This document shows positions 7,992-15,856 of a stretch of DNA of 64,000 nt, piece after piece; the stretch's first letter is position 1, and each line of letters starts with the position of its first letter. Made by a program: the position numbers and the translations under genes. The stretch comes from Kaistia hirudinis. GTDB taxonomy: Bacteria > Pseudomonadota > Alphaproteobacteria > Rhizobiales > Kaistiaceae. Under the pieces are notes generated by a model. It made no database searches. It worked only from the letters and a program-made list of their open reading frames with translations, and had not been told where the DNA came from. The stretch is from NCBI RefSeq assembly GCF_014196455.1, contig NZ_JACIDS010000001.1:310001-374000 (forward strand). Reading direction: 5' to 3'.

Positions 7992-9359
7992 CTAGTTCGG
8001 ACTCGATTTCAGATACTCGGCCATCGCTCGAAATGCGGGCAGGGAGGTCGGATCGATGAGGGGATTCTCCGCCCGAGGGTAGGATGCAAAGCGTACCAGC
8101 ACCATGTCGGCCGATGGGTCCACGTAGATCGTCTGCCCATGGACACCTCTGGCCGCGAAAACGCCTTCCTGGCCAGGGTAGATCCACCACATGCTGCTGT
8201 AACGGCCACCCAGCAACGCCGGATAGTTGGTGCCGAACTTGCTCGCGTCGCCGCCTTCGCGGATGCTCCGAACGGCCTCGGCCGGAAACAGCCGCTCGCC
8301 CCCCACGACACCTTCATTGAGCATCAAGAGCCCAAGGCGTCCCAGGTCGCGAAGTCCTGCACTCAGTCCGCCTCCTGCGAACGGCACGCCGGTTCCGTCT
8401 ACCGTCATGTAGGCGTCCTGCTCGGCACCTATCGGCTGCCACAGTCGCTCCGACGCCAATTCGGTCACTGACTTGCCGGAGACGCGCGACACGATCCAAC
8501 CCAGCATATCGGCGTCGATCGTCTTGTAGTGGAATGCAGCCCCGTGTTGGCCCTGCGCTTCTACCGTGGGAAGATAGTCCCAGTATCCAGAAGGTCCTTG
8601 GAAGTGCTCTGCCTTCGGAAGTGGGCTCACGGCTGCGGAATACCGCCAGATGTCCGCATCGGGATCGGAATAGTCCTCTGAGAATTTGAGCCCGGTCGTC
8701 ATGTTCATGACCTGACGGACGGTTGCCGATCCGTATCCCTTCCCCTTGACCTCGGGGATAATGTCGGACACGAGCGCGGAATCGTTCAGCTTTCCCTCGG
8801 CGACCAGGATTGAAGCGAGAAGTCCTGTCACAGATTTCGTCATCGACATTGCGGCATGCTTCCCGTCAGGGTTCAGGCAGCCGAGATATCGTTCATAGAC
8901 GACGCGCCCCTTGTGAAGGATCAGCAGACCATCCGTATAGTTAGCGTAGAGTGACTCCTCCCAGGTCATCGTCTTGTCGCTGTCGATCGGCTTGAACGTC
9001 AGCGCGTCGATCGCCTGTCGCTCGTTCGCGAATTGATAGGGCGGAGGATATTCCAGGGGACGTGGCGCGCCGAGGCCGCGACTGATCTCCTCCGTCGGCA
9101 GAAGCTCGCGCAGATGGCAGACCGACCAGCGGAGTTTTGGAAAACTGAAATAAACCGACTCAGGTTGTGTGATGATCCGGTCGCGGGGAGGCGGAAACCC
9201 CTTCATCCAGCCCATGACGGCAGGATCCGACTCCTGCGCCGAGAGAGGGGCCGTTTGCGCGGCAGCCGGTACTGCAAGCAGCGACACGGCTGCAAGGCCG
9301 GCGCCAAGTGCGGTCGGGGAGGCCACAAATCGCCGGAGAACAGAGCGCAAAACTGTCAT
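7992..9359 (-). CDS. Secreted serine hydrolase (class C beta-lactamase/NylB-like)
   Basis: A 455-residue protein with a Sec-type signal peptide (about 1-35, ending VPAAAQT). It has the serine-hydrolase fold shared by class C beta-lactamases, EstB esterases and 6-aminohexanoate-dimer hydrolase. YTDGLLILHKGRVVYERY (about 141-158) is typical of the NylB-like subgroup. The nucleophile motif SMTK is at 172-175, and the Tyr in DIWRYSAAV is a candidate general base. It acts in the periplasm or outside the cell, probably on an ester or amide. It is the first gene of a pair with the HdhA-like SDR, so the hydrolase may release the alcohol that the SDR oxidises. Confidence 0.82.
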   Translation of the reverse strand: MTVLRSVLRRFVASPTALGAGLAAVSLLAVPAAAQTAPLSAQESDPAVMGWMKGFPPPRDRIITQPESVYFSFPKLRWSVCHLRELLPTEEISRGLGAPRPLEYPPPYQFANERQAIDALTFKPIDSDKTMTWEESLYANYTDGLLILHKGRVVYERYLGCLNPDGKHAAMSMTKSVTGLLASILVAEGKLNDSALVSDIIPEVKGKGYGSATVRQVMNMTTGLKFSEDYSDPDADIWRYSAAVSPLPKAEHFQGPSGYWDYLPTVEAQGQHGAAFHYKTIDADMLGWIVSRVSGKSVTELASERLWQPIGAEQDAYMTVDGTGVPFAGGGLSAGLRDLGRLGLLMLNEGVVGGERLFPAEAVRSIREGGDASKFGTNYPALLGGRYSSMWWIYPGQEGVFAARGVHGQTIYVDPSADMVLVRFASYPRAENPLIDPTSLPAFRAMAEYLKSSPN

Positions 9360-10001
9360 GGGCGCACCTGAGAGCTCGTGGGACGGGCATTACACTCATC
9401 GCCAATCGTCTCGGAGACGGTATGGCGCTAGCGCATCGGTCGCCGTCCGGTTCGAACCCACAGTTGGTCTAGGCACCGAGCTGGTACGGCTGCGCTTTCT
9501 CGATCAATTCTCTGCCTTGGCCGAAGCAATCGGGATGCGTCAGAGACGCTCGAGCTGTTTTAGCTTTCCCGTGATTTGCTCACTTACGATGAGTTTTCTA
9601 GCATATTTGCCAACCGGGCGTGCGTCTAAAAACGCCCCGATTGGCAGCCGGCGTTCGCATCGACGTTAGCGCTCGTCGTCTTCGCTCCTGCGCTCGCTGA
9701 TGCGAGTTCCGTGCCCGACGAAGCCTGCCGATATATCCGGCAGTATGCATGCCAGGGCGTACGGCCTGCTCCTGACTGCTAAGTAGTCTAGTGATGTATA
9801 TATTTCACATAATCTGTAATGAAAGAAAATTAATCGTAAAAAGTTCACGCGATCAGGTAATTTATGGTATCTAAGATGGTGTGCTTGCCTGAGAGATATT
9901 ACTCTCATCTGGATATGGAATTCTTGGGGTGGAGAAGTATTAGCGTGGGAGTGAGAGCCTCGGCTGTATCGCCAGAGGTCACGACATCGACGCCGACGTC
10001 G
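9360..10001. other. AT-rich gene-free stretch
   Basis: About 640 bp with no supported gene. The part at about 9780-9900 is strikingly AT-rich for this window, with runs such as tatatatttcacataatc and gaaagaaaattaatcg. A small perfect hairpin (GAGAG, 6-nt loop, CTCTC) lies at 9891-9906. It marks the border between the accessory left segment and the GC-rich sugar-catabolism block, and may be the seam of an insertion or a decayed element. No integrase, tRNA or direct repeat was recognised. Confidence 0.5.
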
Positions 10002-11033
10002 TCACGATCGCGCGGCCGGTAGCGGTGCCGAGCCGACGAGGCTCAGCGTTCGCAGCACTTCGCGGGGTGCGGGCTTGCGCCAGACGGTCTGGAAGCACTC
10101 GACGACATTCTCGGCCGTAACGGCGAGGCCGGGGAGGGCGACCCAGTCCGGCGTCAGGCGGCCGAGCAGGGCGCTGACGGTGACGGAGGCGGCCGTTTCG
10201 CCCTGACGGAAGGGTTGCTGGGCGGCGATCGCGACCAGCGAACGGGTTGCGGCGAGGCCGATGGCGGCATTCTGACCGAGATCCACCGTCACCATCGGAA
10301 TCTTGCGGCCTAGCGTCGCGAGGACGCCGGCAGCCGCGATCGAGGGCGTGTCCCAGACCACGAAGAGGCCGGCGAGATCCGGGTGATCCTCGAACAGACT
10401 GCGCGTAACGCGGCCCGCCTCCGCGAGGGACGGAAAACGGCGGACGCGCAGTTGCACATCCGGACGGTTGATCCGCATCCATTTCACGAAGGCGATCTCG
10501 CGCTCATTGGTCGCGAAGAAATCGGCCTCATAGCCGAGCACGCCGACTTCGCTTCCATCAGGCACATGCGGCGACAGGCATTCGGCCGCGATCTTGCCGA
10601 GGCCAAAATTATCGGCCGAGACGAGCGAGGTGTAATCCTTGCCGGGCAGAAGGCCTGTCGGCACGTTGTCAAGCAGCACCAGCTTGATGCCGGCTGCGGC
10701 GACGCGGGCGTGGGCGGCGGCAACCTTGGCGTTGGCGACGGGCAGCGAAATGATTGCGTCGGGGGCCTCCGCGATCAGCCGGTCGAGCGCTTCGATCTGG
10801 ACCTCGGGCGTGAAGGCGCAGTCGACGACGTCGATAACGGCGACGCCGCAATCGCCGAGCATGCCGATAAGGCCGGAGAGCTGCTGCTTGGTCCAGTCGC
10901 TCGCCAGTGTATGCAAAACGATCGCGACGCGCAGGCCGCGCGCCCGCGCCCGGGCCATATCCTCCGGCAGCAGCAGAACCCGTTCGGGGGCCGACGCGCG
11001 CTCTCCATGCGGGCCGAGTCCAGAAATCGCCAT
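10002..11033 (-). CDS. Leaderless periplasmic-binding-protein-like (cytosolic sugar-sensor) protein
   Basis: A 343-residue type-1 periplasmic-binding-protein fold without a signal peptide. It aligns throughout with the exported sugar-binding protein at 13440-14561: LLDNVPTGLLPGKDYTSLVS here against FMDNVPTGFVAGKDYVSVVS there, and WTKQQLSGL against WSRAQINGL. A GTG at 11051 opens the frame, but ATG at 11033 follows a GAGGAGG ribosome site and is preferred. It is 10 bp downstream of the ROK gene and co-transcribed with it. A leaderless copy should stay in the cytoplasm and probably senses the same ligand as the exported one, perhaps with the ROK protein. It has no visible DNA-binding domain, so it is not a LacI repressor. 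Confidence 0.75.
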   Translation of the reverse strand: MAISGLGPHGERASAPERVLLLPEDMARARARGLRVAIVLHTLASDWTKQQLSGLIGMLGDCGVAVIDVVDCAFTPEVQIEALDRLIAEAPDAIISLPVANAKVAAAHARVAAAGIKLVLLDNVPTGLLPGKDYTSLVSADNFGLGKIAAECLSPHVPDGSEVGVLGYEADFFATNEREIAFVKWMRINRPDVQLRVRRFPSLAEAGRVTRSLFEDHPDLAGLFVVWDTPSIAAAGVLATLGRKIPMVTVDLGQNAAIGLAATRSLVAIAAQQPFRQGETAASVTVSALLGRLTPDWVALPGLAVTAENVVECFQTVWRKPAPREVLRTLSLVGSAPLPAARS

Positions 11034-11043
11034 TCCATCCTCC

Positions 11044-12396
11044 TCACGCACCCGGCGGCCGGACCGTGCGCTCCTCCGTGGCTCTCCTCCGCGCGATATC
11101 GTCCTTCATCCGCTGGAACAGAGGATGCGCCTGCGGCCGGCCGGCCATGATCCAGTCTCGCAGGATCGACGGCGCGAACAGTCCTTCCGCCGCGACAATG
11201 GCCGCGCCCACGAGGCCGGCCGAACTGCCCATCTGGGAGCGGATGACTTGCAGGTCGCGGCTCACCATGGGGTGGCAGGCGCCATAGATTGCCTCGCGCG
11301 CTGAGGCGAGCAGGATGTCGTTGGTCTGCGCGATCGAGCCGGAAAGAACGATCAGGGCTGGATTCAGCATATTGGCCAGCGTCGCGACCACCTGGCCGAT
11401 CAGCCGGCCGCTCTGCGAGAGAATCTCGATCGCCGCCGCATCGCCGATCTGCGCCGCCTGCGCCACTTCGAGCGCCGTGATCTCGCCGCCGCGGCGCAGG
11501 TGCTCGGCGAGGATCGGGCTGGTGCCGCGCTCGGCGGCAAGCCGGCCTTCCTGCGCGATATGGTCCGAGCCCGCCATCGCCTCGAGCGTGCCGACGCCAC
11601 CGGCCGATGACACCGGGACGGAGCCGATGAGGCCGACCGCGCCTTGGGCGCCGCGAAACAGCCGGCCGTCGCTGCCGAGACCCGCGCCGATGCGCTTGCC
11701 GACCTTCACGAACAGCATCGTTCGATGGCCGCTTCCGGCCCCGGCATGGAGTTCGCCCATCGTCATCGTCTCGACGCTGGAGCGCAGCCACACCGGGGCA
11801 TCGAAGGCTTCGACCAGCGTCTCAACGAGCGGGAAGCTATCCCAGCCGGGCAGGACCACGGGCGTGGTGCCCAGGAACAGTGCCTCGCCGCCATCGGGCA
11901 CGGCTCCCGGCACGGAAATCGAGATGCCGTAGAGCGGCGGATTGCCCTGCCGCTCCAAGATCCAGCGGAACAGCGTGATCAGCCGCTCGGCAAGGGCGGC
12001 AACTGGCTGGGTGAGCTCGCTCGCCTCGTGATGCTCCATGAGCAGGGCGCCGCCGAGATCGGCGATTCCGACGCCGAGCGCCGTCTGGTCAAGTGTCGCG
12101 ACGAGGATCCGGCCGCGATCGGCGCTGAAGCGCACCAGGCGGGGCGCCCGGCCGCCGGTTGCCGCGCCCAGTTCGCTCTCGTCCACGAGCCCGAGCTCGG
12201 AGAGCGTGCCGAGCCGATCGGCGACGACCGCGCGTCCGAGCTCGCTCTGGCGCTCGATCTCCTGGCGTGTGGTCGCCTGCTCGGAACGGACCAGATTGAG
12301 GATTTCGACGAGGCTCGGGGAGGCTGTCTCGGATACGCGCGGACGGCCTTTCCGGCGCGGACGGGCAGCGGCTTCCGCAATGGCCGTCCTCGACAT
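11044..12396 (-). CDS. ROK family transcriptional repressor
   Basis: A 450-residue regulator. An N-terminal winged helix (about 25-85: SLVEILNLVRSEQATTRQEI, then LGRAVVADRLGTLSELGLVDE) precedes a ROK sugar-kinase-like domain (about 95-400). The kinase features are eroded: the glycine loop is not canonical, and the usual ExGH plus Cys-rich zinc motif is replaced by LIGSVPVSSAGGVGTLEAM. It is therefore a sensor or repressor, not an active kinase. It is divergent from the CUT2 sugar operon beginning at 12584 and co-directional with the leaderless binding protein, so it most likely represses the operon and itself from the 12397-12583 region. Confidence 0.88.
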   Translation of the reverse strand: MSRTAIAEAAARPRRKGRPRVSETASPSLVEILNLVRSEQATTRQEIERQSELGRAVVADRLGTLSELGLVDESELGAATGGRAPRLVRFSADRGRILVATLDQTALGVGIADLGGALLMEHHEASELTQPVAALAERLITLFRWILERQGNPPLYGISISVPGAVPDGGEALFLGTTPVVLPGWDSFPLVETLVEAFDAPVWLRSSVETMTMGELHAGAGSGHRTMLFVKVGKRIGAGLGSDGRLFRGAQGAVGLIGSVPVSSAGGVGTLEAMAGSDHIAQEGRLAAERGTSPILAEHLRRGGEITALEVAQAAQIGDAAAIEILSQSGRLIGQVVATLANMLNPALIVLSGSIAQTNDILLASAREAIYGACHPMVSRDLQVIRSQMGSSAGLVGAAIVAAEGLFAPSILRDWIMAGRPQAHPLFQRMKDDIARRRATEERTVRPPGA

Positions 12397-12515
12397 GTCT
12401 CGTCCTCTCTGGCGCCGTCGCGATCGCCTCTTTCATAAGGCTGCCCGTTTCGACTGGCAACGTCGCTCTTATGTCGTAAATCTGCAAAAGATACGGCACA
12501 TATGGTCTTAAATGA

Positions 12516-12544
12516 TTGACATCGATTTTTTAGCGCCCTAAGAG
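12516..12544 (+). promoter_or_regulatory. Putative sigma-70 promoter of the CUT2 sugar operon
   Basis: A perfect -35 hexamer TTGACA (12516-12521) is followed after 17 bp by a weak -10 TAAGAG (12539-12544), upstream of the first gene at 12584. It sits in the 187-bp divergent region between the ROK gene and the isomerase gene. The same region has a small dyad ATCT-GCAAA-AGAT at 12480-12492 that could be part of a ROK operator. The -35 is convincing; the -10 is not. Confidence 0.4.
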
Positions 12545-12583
12545 GTCGTTAAGGATCGCGGCAAGCACTGGGAGGAGATGCCG

Positions 12584-13396
12584 ATGTCGAGCTTCAAGCT
12601 CGCCTATCATGCGAATTGCTGGGGAAGCCTCGGCGGAGACGCGGTCGGCGTCACGTCGATCACGAACCTCGCCTATCGCACCTTCGGCGACATACGCCGC
12701 GCCTTCGCCGACATCGCCACGGCCGGGTATGAGGGCGTCGAGCTTTTCGACGGCAATCTGCTCGATTTCAGCGCTGCCGAGATGCGCGGCCTGCTCGCGG
12801 ATAACGGGCTTACGCTCGTCGCGACCTATGCCGGCGGCAATTTCATTTTCGACGATATCCTGCCCGAAGAGCTGGCCCGCATCGTCCGCGCGGCGGACCG
12901 GGCTGCCGAGCTTGGCGCGCCGCATCTCGTTGTCGGTGGCGGCGCCAAGCGCTTCGACGGCATCCGCGAGGCAGACTATCCGCGGCTTGCCGCGGCGCTC
13001 GACCGCGTGAAGGAGATCGCAGAGGCGCGCGGCCTCACCGCCCATTACCACCCGCATCTTTCGACCATCGTCGAAGGGCCGGCCGAAGTGCGCAAGATCT
13101 TCGCCCTGACCGGCATCGACTTCTGCCCGGACACGGCGCACCTCGCCGCGGCCGGCGGCGATCCGGCTGCGCTGATCCGCGAGCATGCGGCGCGCATCTC
13201 CTACGTGCATCTCAAGGGCTTCCAGAAGGAGCCCTTCGCCTTCACCCCCCTCGACCGTGGCGATGTGCCGACGGACTCGATCATCGCTGCGCTGCGCGAA
13301 ATCGGCTTCGAGGGCTGGGTGTGCACCGAACTCGATTCCTGGGCCGACCCGCTGGAGGGCGCGAAGGCCAGCAGGAGCTATCTCGAATCGGCCTGA
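12584..13396 (+). CDS. TIM-barrel sugar isomerase/epimerase (xylose-isomerase-like, IolE/IolI type)
   Basis: A protein of about 270 residues in the AP_endonuc_2/sugar-phosphate-isomerase superfamily. It starts KLAYHANCWGSLGG and has GYEGVELFDG, HYHPHLSTIVE, FCPDTAHLAAAGGD and ISYVHLKGF: the Glu, His, Asp and His residues that bind the divalent metal in this fold. IolE-type members dehydrate inosose and IolI-type members isomerise it. Two ATGs compete: 12578 lies only one base after GGAGGAG, while 12584 is six bases after it and is preferred. It is the first gene of an operon with a CUT2 transporter and an Idh/MocA dehydrogenase, suggesting catabolism of an inositol-like or rare sugar. Confidence 0.82.
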   Translation: MSSFKLAYHANCWGSLGGDAVGVTSITNLAYRTFGDIRRAFADIATAGYEGVELFDGNLLDFSAAEMRGLLADNGLTLVATYAGGNFIFDDILPEELARIVRAADRAAELGAPHLVVGGGAKRFDGIREADYPRLAAALDRVKEIAEARGLTAHYHPHLSTIVEGPAEVRKIFALTGIDFCPDTAHLAAAGGDPAALIREHAARISYVHLKGFQKEPFAFTPLDRGDVPTDSIIAALREIGFEGWVCTELDSWADPLEGAKASRSYLESA

Positions 13397-13439
13397 AGGC
13401 CGCGACCGGGGCGCAGCCCCAATTCCGGGAGGATTGACG

Positions 13440-14561
13440 ATGATCTCCAGACGAACCCTGTTGGGCTCGGCCGCCGCGCTGACGCTCGCTCTCGCCTATG
13501 CCGGCCCGGCGCTCGCCGATCCGGATCAGGCCCTCGCCGACCTGCAGAAGACGGTTCTGTCGAAGGGCCCCTCGGGCGAGGCGCCGTCGCCGGCGTCGAG
13601 CGTCGTGCTGACGGATGACGAACTCGCCAGGATCAAGGGCATGAACGCGACGGCCGCCATCGTCATGCATTACGGTGGCAATGACTGGTCGCGCGCCCAG
13701 ATCAACGGCCTGCAGAAGCAGTTCGCCGATATGGGCATCAAGGTGCTCGCTGTCACCGATGCCGGCTTCAAGCCCGAGAAGCAGGTCTCCGACATCGAGA
13801 CGATCATGGCGCAGAAGCCGAACATCATCGTCTCGATCCCGACCGACCCGACCGCGACCGCCGCCGCGTACAAGGCTGCCGCTGCCGCTGGAACCAAGCT
13901 CGTCTTCATGGACAACGTGCCGACGGGTTTCGTGGCCGGCAAGGACTATGTGTCCGTGGTTTCGGCCGACAATTACGGCAACGGCGTCGCCTCGGCGCAC
14001 CTGATGGCCAAGGCGCTCGGCGGCAAGGGCGATATCGGCGTCATATTCCACGCGGCCGACTTCTTCGTCACCAAGCAGCGCTACGACGCCTTCAAGGCGA
14101 CGATCGCCTCCGACTATCCGGACATCAAGATCGTTGCGGAGCAGGGCATCGGCGGTCCGGATTTCTCGGGCGATGCAGAGAAGGCCGCCTCGGCCATCCT
14201 CACCTCCAACCCGAACGTCAAGGGCATCTGGGCGGTCTGGGACGTTCCGGCCGAGGGCGTGATCTCGGCGGCGCGCGTCGCCGGCCGCGACGACCTCGTC
14301 ATCACCACGATCGACCTCGGAGAAAACGTCGCGATCTCCATGGCGCAGAACGGCTTCGTGAAGGGCCTCGGCGCGCAGCGTCCCTATGATGCCGGCGTCG
14401 TGGAAGCGAAGCTCGCCGGTTACGGCCTGCTCGGCAAGGAGGCCCCGGCCTTCGTCGCGCTGCCGGCCCTCCCGGTCACGCGGGACACGCTGCTCGATGG
14501 CTGGAAGGCGGTCTATTCGACCGACGCGACCGACAACATCAAGAAGAGCCTCGGCCAGTAA
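13440..14561 (+). CDS. Sugar ABC transporter substrate-binding protein (CUT2), Tat-type leader
   Basis: A 373-residue periplasmic binding protein of the type-1 (ribose/xylose) fold. The leader begins MISRRTLLGSAAALTLALAY and fits the twin-arginine pattern (SRRTLLG), with cleavage probably after ALA near residue 26. The mature part has MHYGGNDWSRAQINGL, the hinge-region FMDNVPTGFVAGKDY and VSADNYGNG. The ATG at 13440 follows a GGAGGA ribosome site. Downstream are the dehydrogenase, ATPase and permease of the same uptake system, after a strong hairpin at 14571-14597. A leaderless paralogue is encoded at 10002-11033. Confidence 0.88.
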   Translation: MISRRTLLGSAAALTLALAYAGPALADPDQALADLQKTVLSKGPSGEAPSPASSVVLTDDELARIKGMNATAAIVMHYGGNDWSRAQINGLQKQFADMGIKVLAVTDAGFKPEKQVSDIETIMAQKPNIIVSIPTDPTATAAAYKAAAAAGTKLVFMDNVPTGFVAGKDYVSVVSADNYGNGVASAHLMAKALGGKGDIGVIFHAADFFVTKQRYDAFKATIASDYPDIKIVAEQGIGGPDFSGDAEKAASAILTSNPNVKGIWAVWDVPAEGVISAARVAGRDDLVITTIDLGENVAISMAQNGFVKGLGAQRPYDAGVVEAKLAGYGLLGKEAPAFVALPALPVTRDTLLDGWKAVYSTDATDNIKKSLGQ

Positions 14562-14570
14562 GGCCGGGAA

Positions 14571-14597
14571 GCACGGGGCGCTGCGCGCGCCCCGTGC
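14571..14597 (+). promoter_or_regulatory. Intercistronic hairpin after the CUT2 binding-protein gene
   Basis: A perfect 11-bp stem (GCACGGGGCGC / GCGCCCCGTGC) with a 5-nt loop begins 10 bp after the stop codon. No T-run follows, so it is more likely a 3'-end stabilising or partial-termination structure that allows more binding protein than permease to be made. Confidence 0.7.
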
Positions 14598-14689
14598 GAC
14601 AGGACCAAGGCCCGACCCGCGCCAACCTCCGGCCTCGGCCGGCGGACGAAGGCTGCTCGCCGAAGCCGCTCGCTCTCAGGAGAAAACCG

Positions 14690-15856
14690 ATGACCAAAGT
14701 GATGAACGTCGCCATGATCGGCGGCGGGTTCATGGGCAAGGCGCATGCGATGGCCTATGCCTCGATGCCGATGTTCTTCTGGCCGGCCCCGGCCATTCCC
14801 CACCGCAAGGTCGTTGTCGACGTGAGCGATGGTATGGCCGAGGAAGCGCGCCGCCGCTTCGGCTTCGAGGAGGCGTCCTCGGACTGGCGCGCCGTCGTCA
14901 ACCGCCCGGATATCGACGTCGTCGACATCTGCACGCCCAACAATGTGCATGCGGAGATCGCCATTGCAGCGGCCAAGGCCGGCAAGCACATCATCTGCGA
15001 GAAGCCGCTCTCCCGCACGGTGGAAGAGGCGCGGGCGATGGTCGAGGCGGTCGAGGCCGCCGGCGTCATCCATATGGTCGCCTTCAACTATCGCCGCACG
15101 CCTGCCGTGGCGCTTGCCAAGAAGTTCATCGAGGAGGGCCGGATCGGCCGCATCCTGAACTTCCGCGGCACCTATCTCCAGGACTGGTCCGCCGATCCCG
15201 ACTCGCCGCTCTCCTGGCGCTTCCAGAAGAAGATCGCCGGCTCCGGTTCCGTGGGCGACATCGGCACGCATGTCGTCGATCTCGCCCATTACCTGGTCGG
15301 GCCGATCGCCGAGGTGATCGCCATGACGCCGACCTACAACAAGACCCGCCCGCTGCAGCAGGGCGGCGTCGACAAGCTGGGCGCGGCCGAGAAGTCCGCC
15401 GATGCCGAGCGCGGCGAGGTCGATGTGGACGACGAGCTCGTTTCGATGCTGCGGTTCAAGGGCGGCGCCATCGGCAGCCTCGAGGCGACCCGCAATGCCT
15501 ATGGCCGCAACAACTTCATCACGCTGGAAATCCACGGCACCAAGGGCTCGATCCACTTCAACTACGAGCGCCGCGACGAGCTGCAGGTGATGTTCGCCGA
15601 CGATCCGGCGGATGCGCGCGGCTTCCGCACCATCTACACCGGGCCGGCGCATCCCTATGGTGCCGGCCTCTGGCCGATACCGGGCCTCGGCATCGGCTAT
15701 TCGGAGACCAAGATCGTCGAGTGCTATGACTTCTTCTCCGCCATCGCGAAGAAGCAGCAGCCGAGCCCGAATTTCGCCGACGGCCTGCTGACCGAACTCG
15801 TCGCCGACGCGTTCCTGCGCTCGGGTCAGAGCGGCGTCTGGGAGAAGGTTGGATGA
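14690..15856 (+). CDS. Gfo/Idh/MocA family NAD(P)-dependent sugar dehydrogenase
   Basis: A 388-residue oxidoreductase. The N-terminal Rossmann motif is VAMIGGGFMGKAHAMAY (about 7-23). DVVDICTPNNVHAEIA and HIICEKPLSRTVEEA (about 102-117) carry the EKP lysine signature, and GSVGDIGTHVVDLAHYLVG (about 185-203) contains the Asp and His that are catalytic in inositol dehydrogenase relatives. The length fits the MviM/inositol-dehydrogenase-like group. The ATG at 14690 follows an AGGAG site. The stop overlaps the ATPase start by 4 bp (ATGA), so it is coupled to the transporter. It probably oxidises the imported sugar or polyol before the TIM-barrel enzyme acts. Confidence 0.88.
   Translation: MTKVMNVAMIGGGFMGKAHAMAYASMPMFFWPAPAIPHRKVVVDVSDGMAEEARRRFGFEEASSDWRAVVNRPDIDVVDICTPNNVHAEIAIAAAKAGKHIICEKPLSRTVEEARAMVEAVEAAGVIHMVAFNYRRTPAVALAKKFIEEGRIGRILNFRGTYLQDWSADPDSPLSWRFQKKIAGSGSVGDIGTHVVDLAHYLVGPIAEVIAMTPTYNKTRPLQQGGVDKLGAAEKSADAERGEVDVDDELVSMLRFKGGAIGSLEATRNAYGRNNFITLEIHGTKGSIHFNYERRDELQVMFADDPADARGFRTIYTGPAHPYGAGLWPIPGLGIGYSETKIVECYDFFSAIAKKQQPSPNFADGLLTELVADAFLRSGQSGVWEKVG

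Noticed and set aside
9541-9670. A possible tRNA or structured RNA in the AT-rich spacer
   Set aside because: No cloverleaf, no GTTCRANNC T-loop and no CCA-ready acceptor could be built from the sequence.
10002-11033. The binding-protein-like gene as a LacI-type repressor
   Set aside because: It has no N-terminal helix-turn-helix. It aligns from its start with the mature part of the exported sugar-binding protein.
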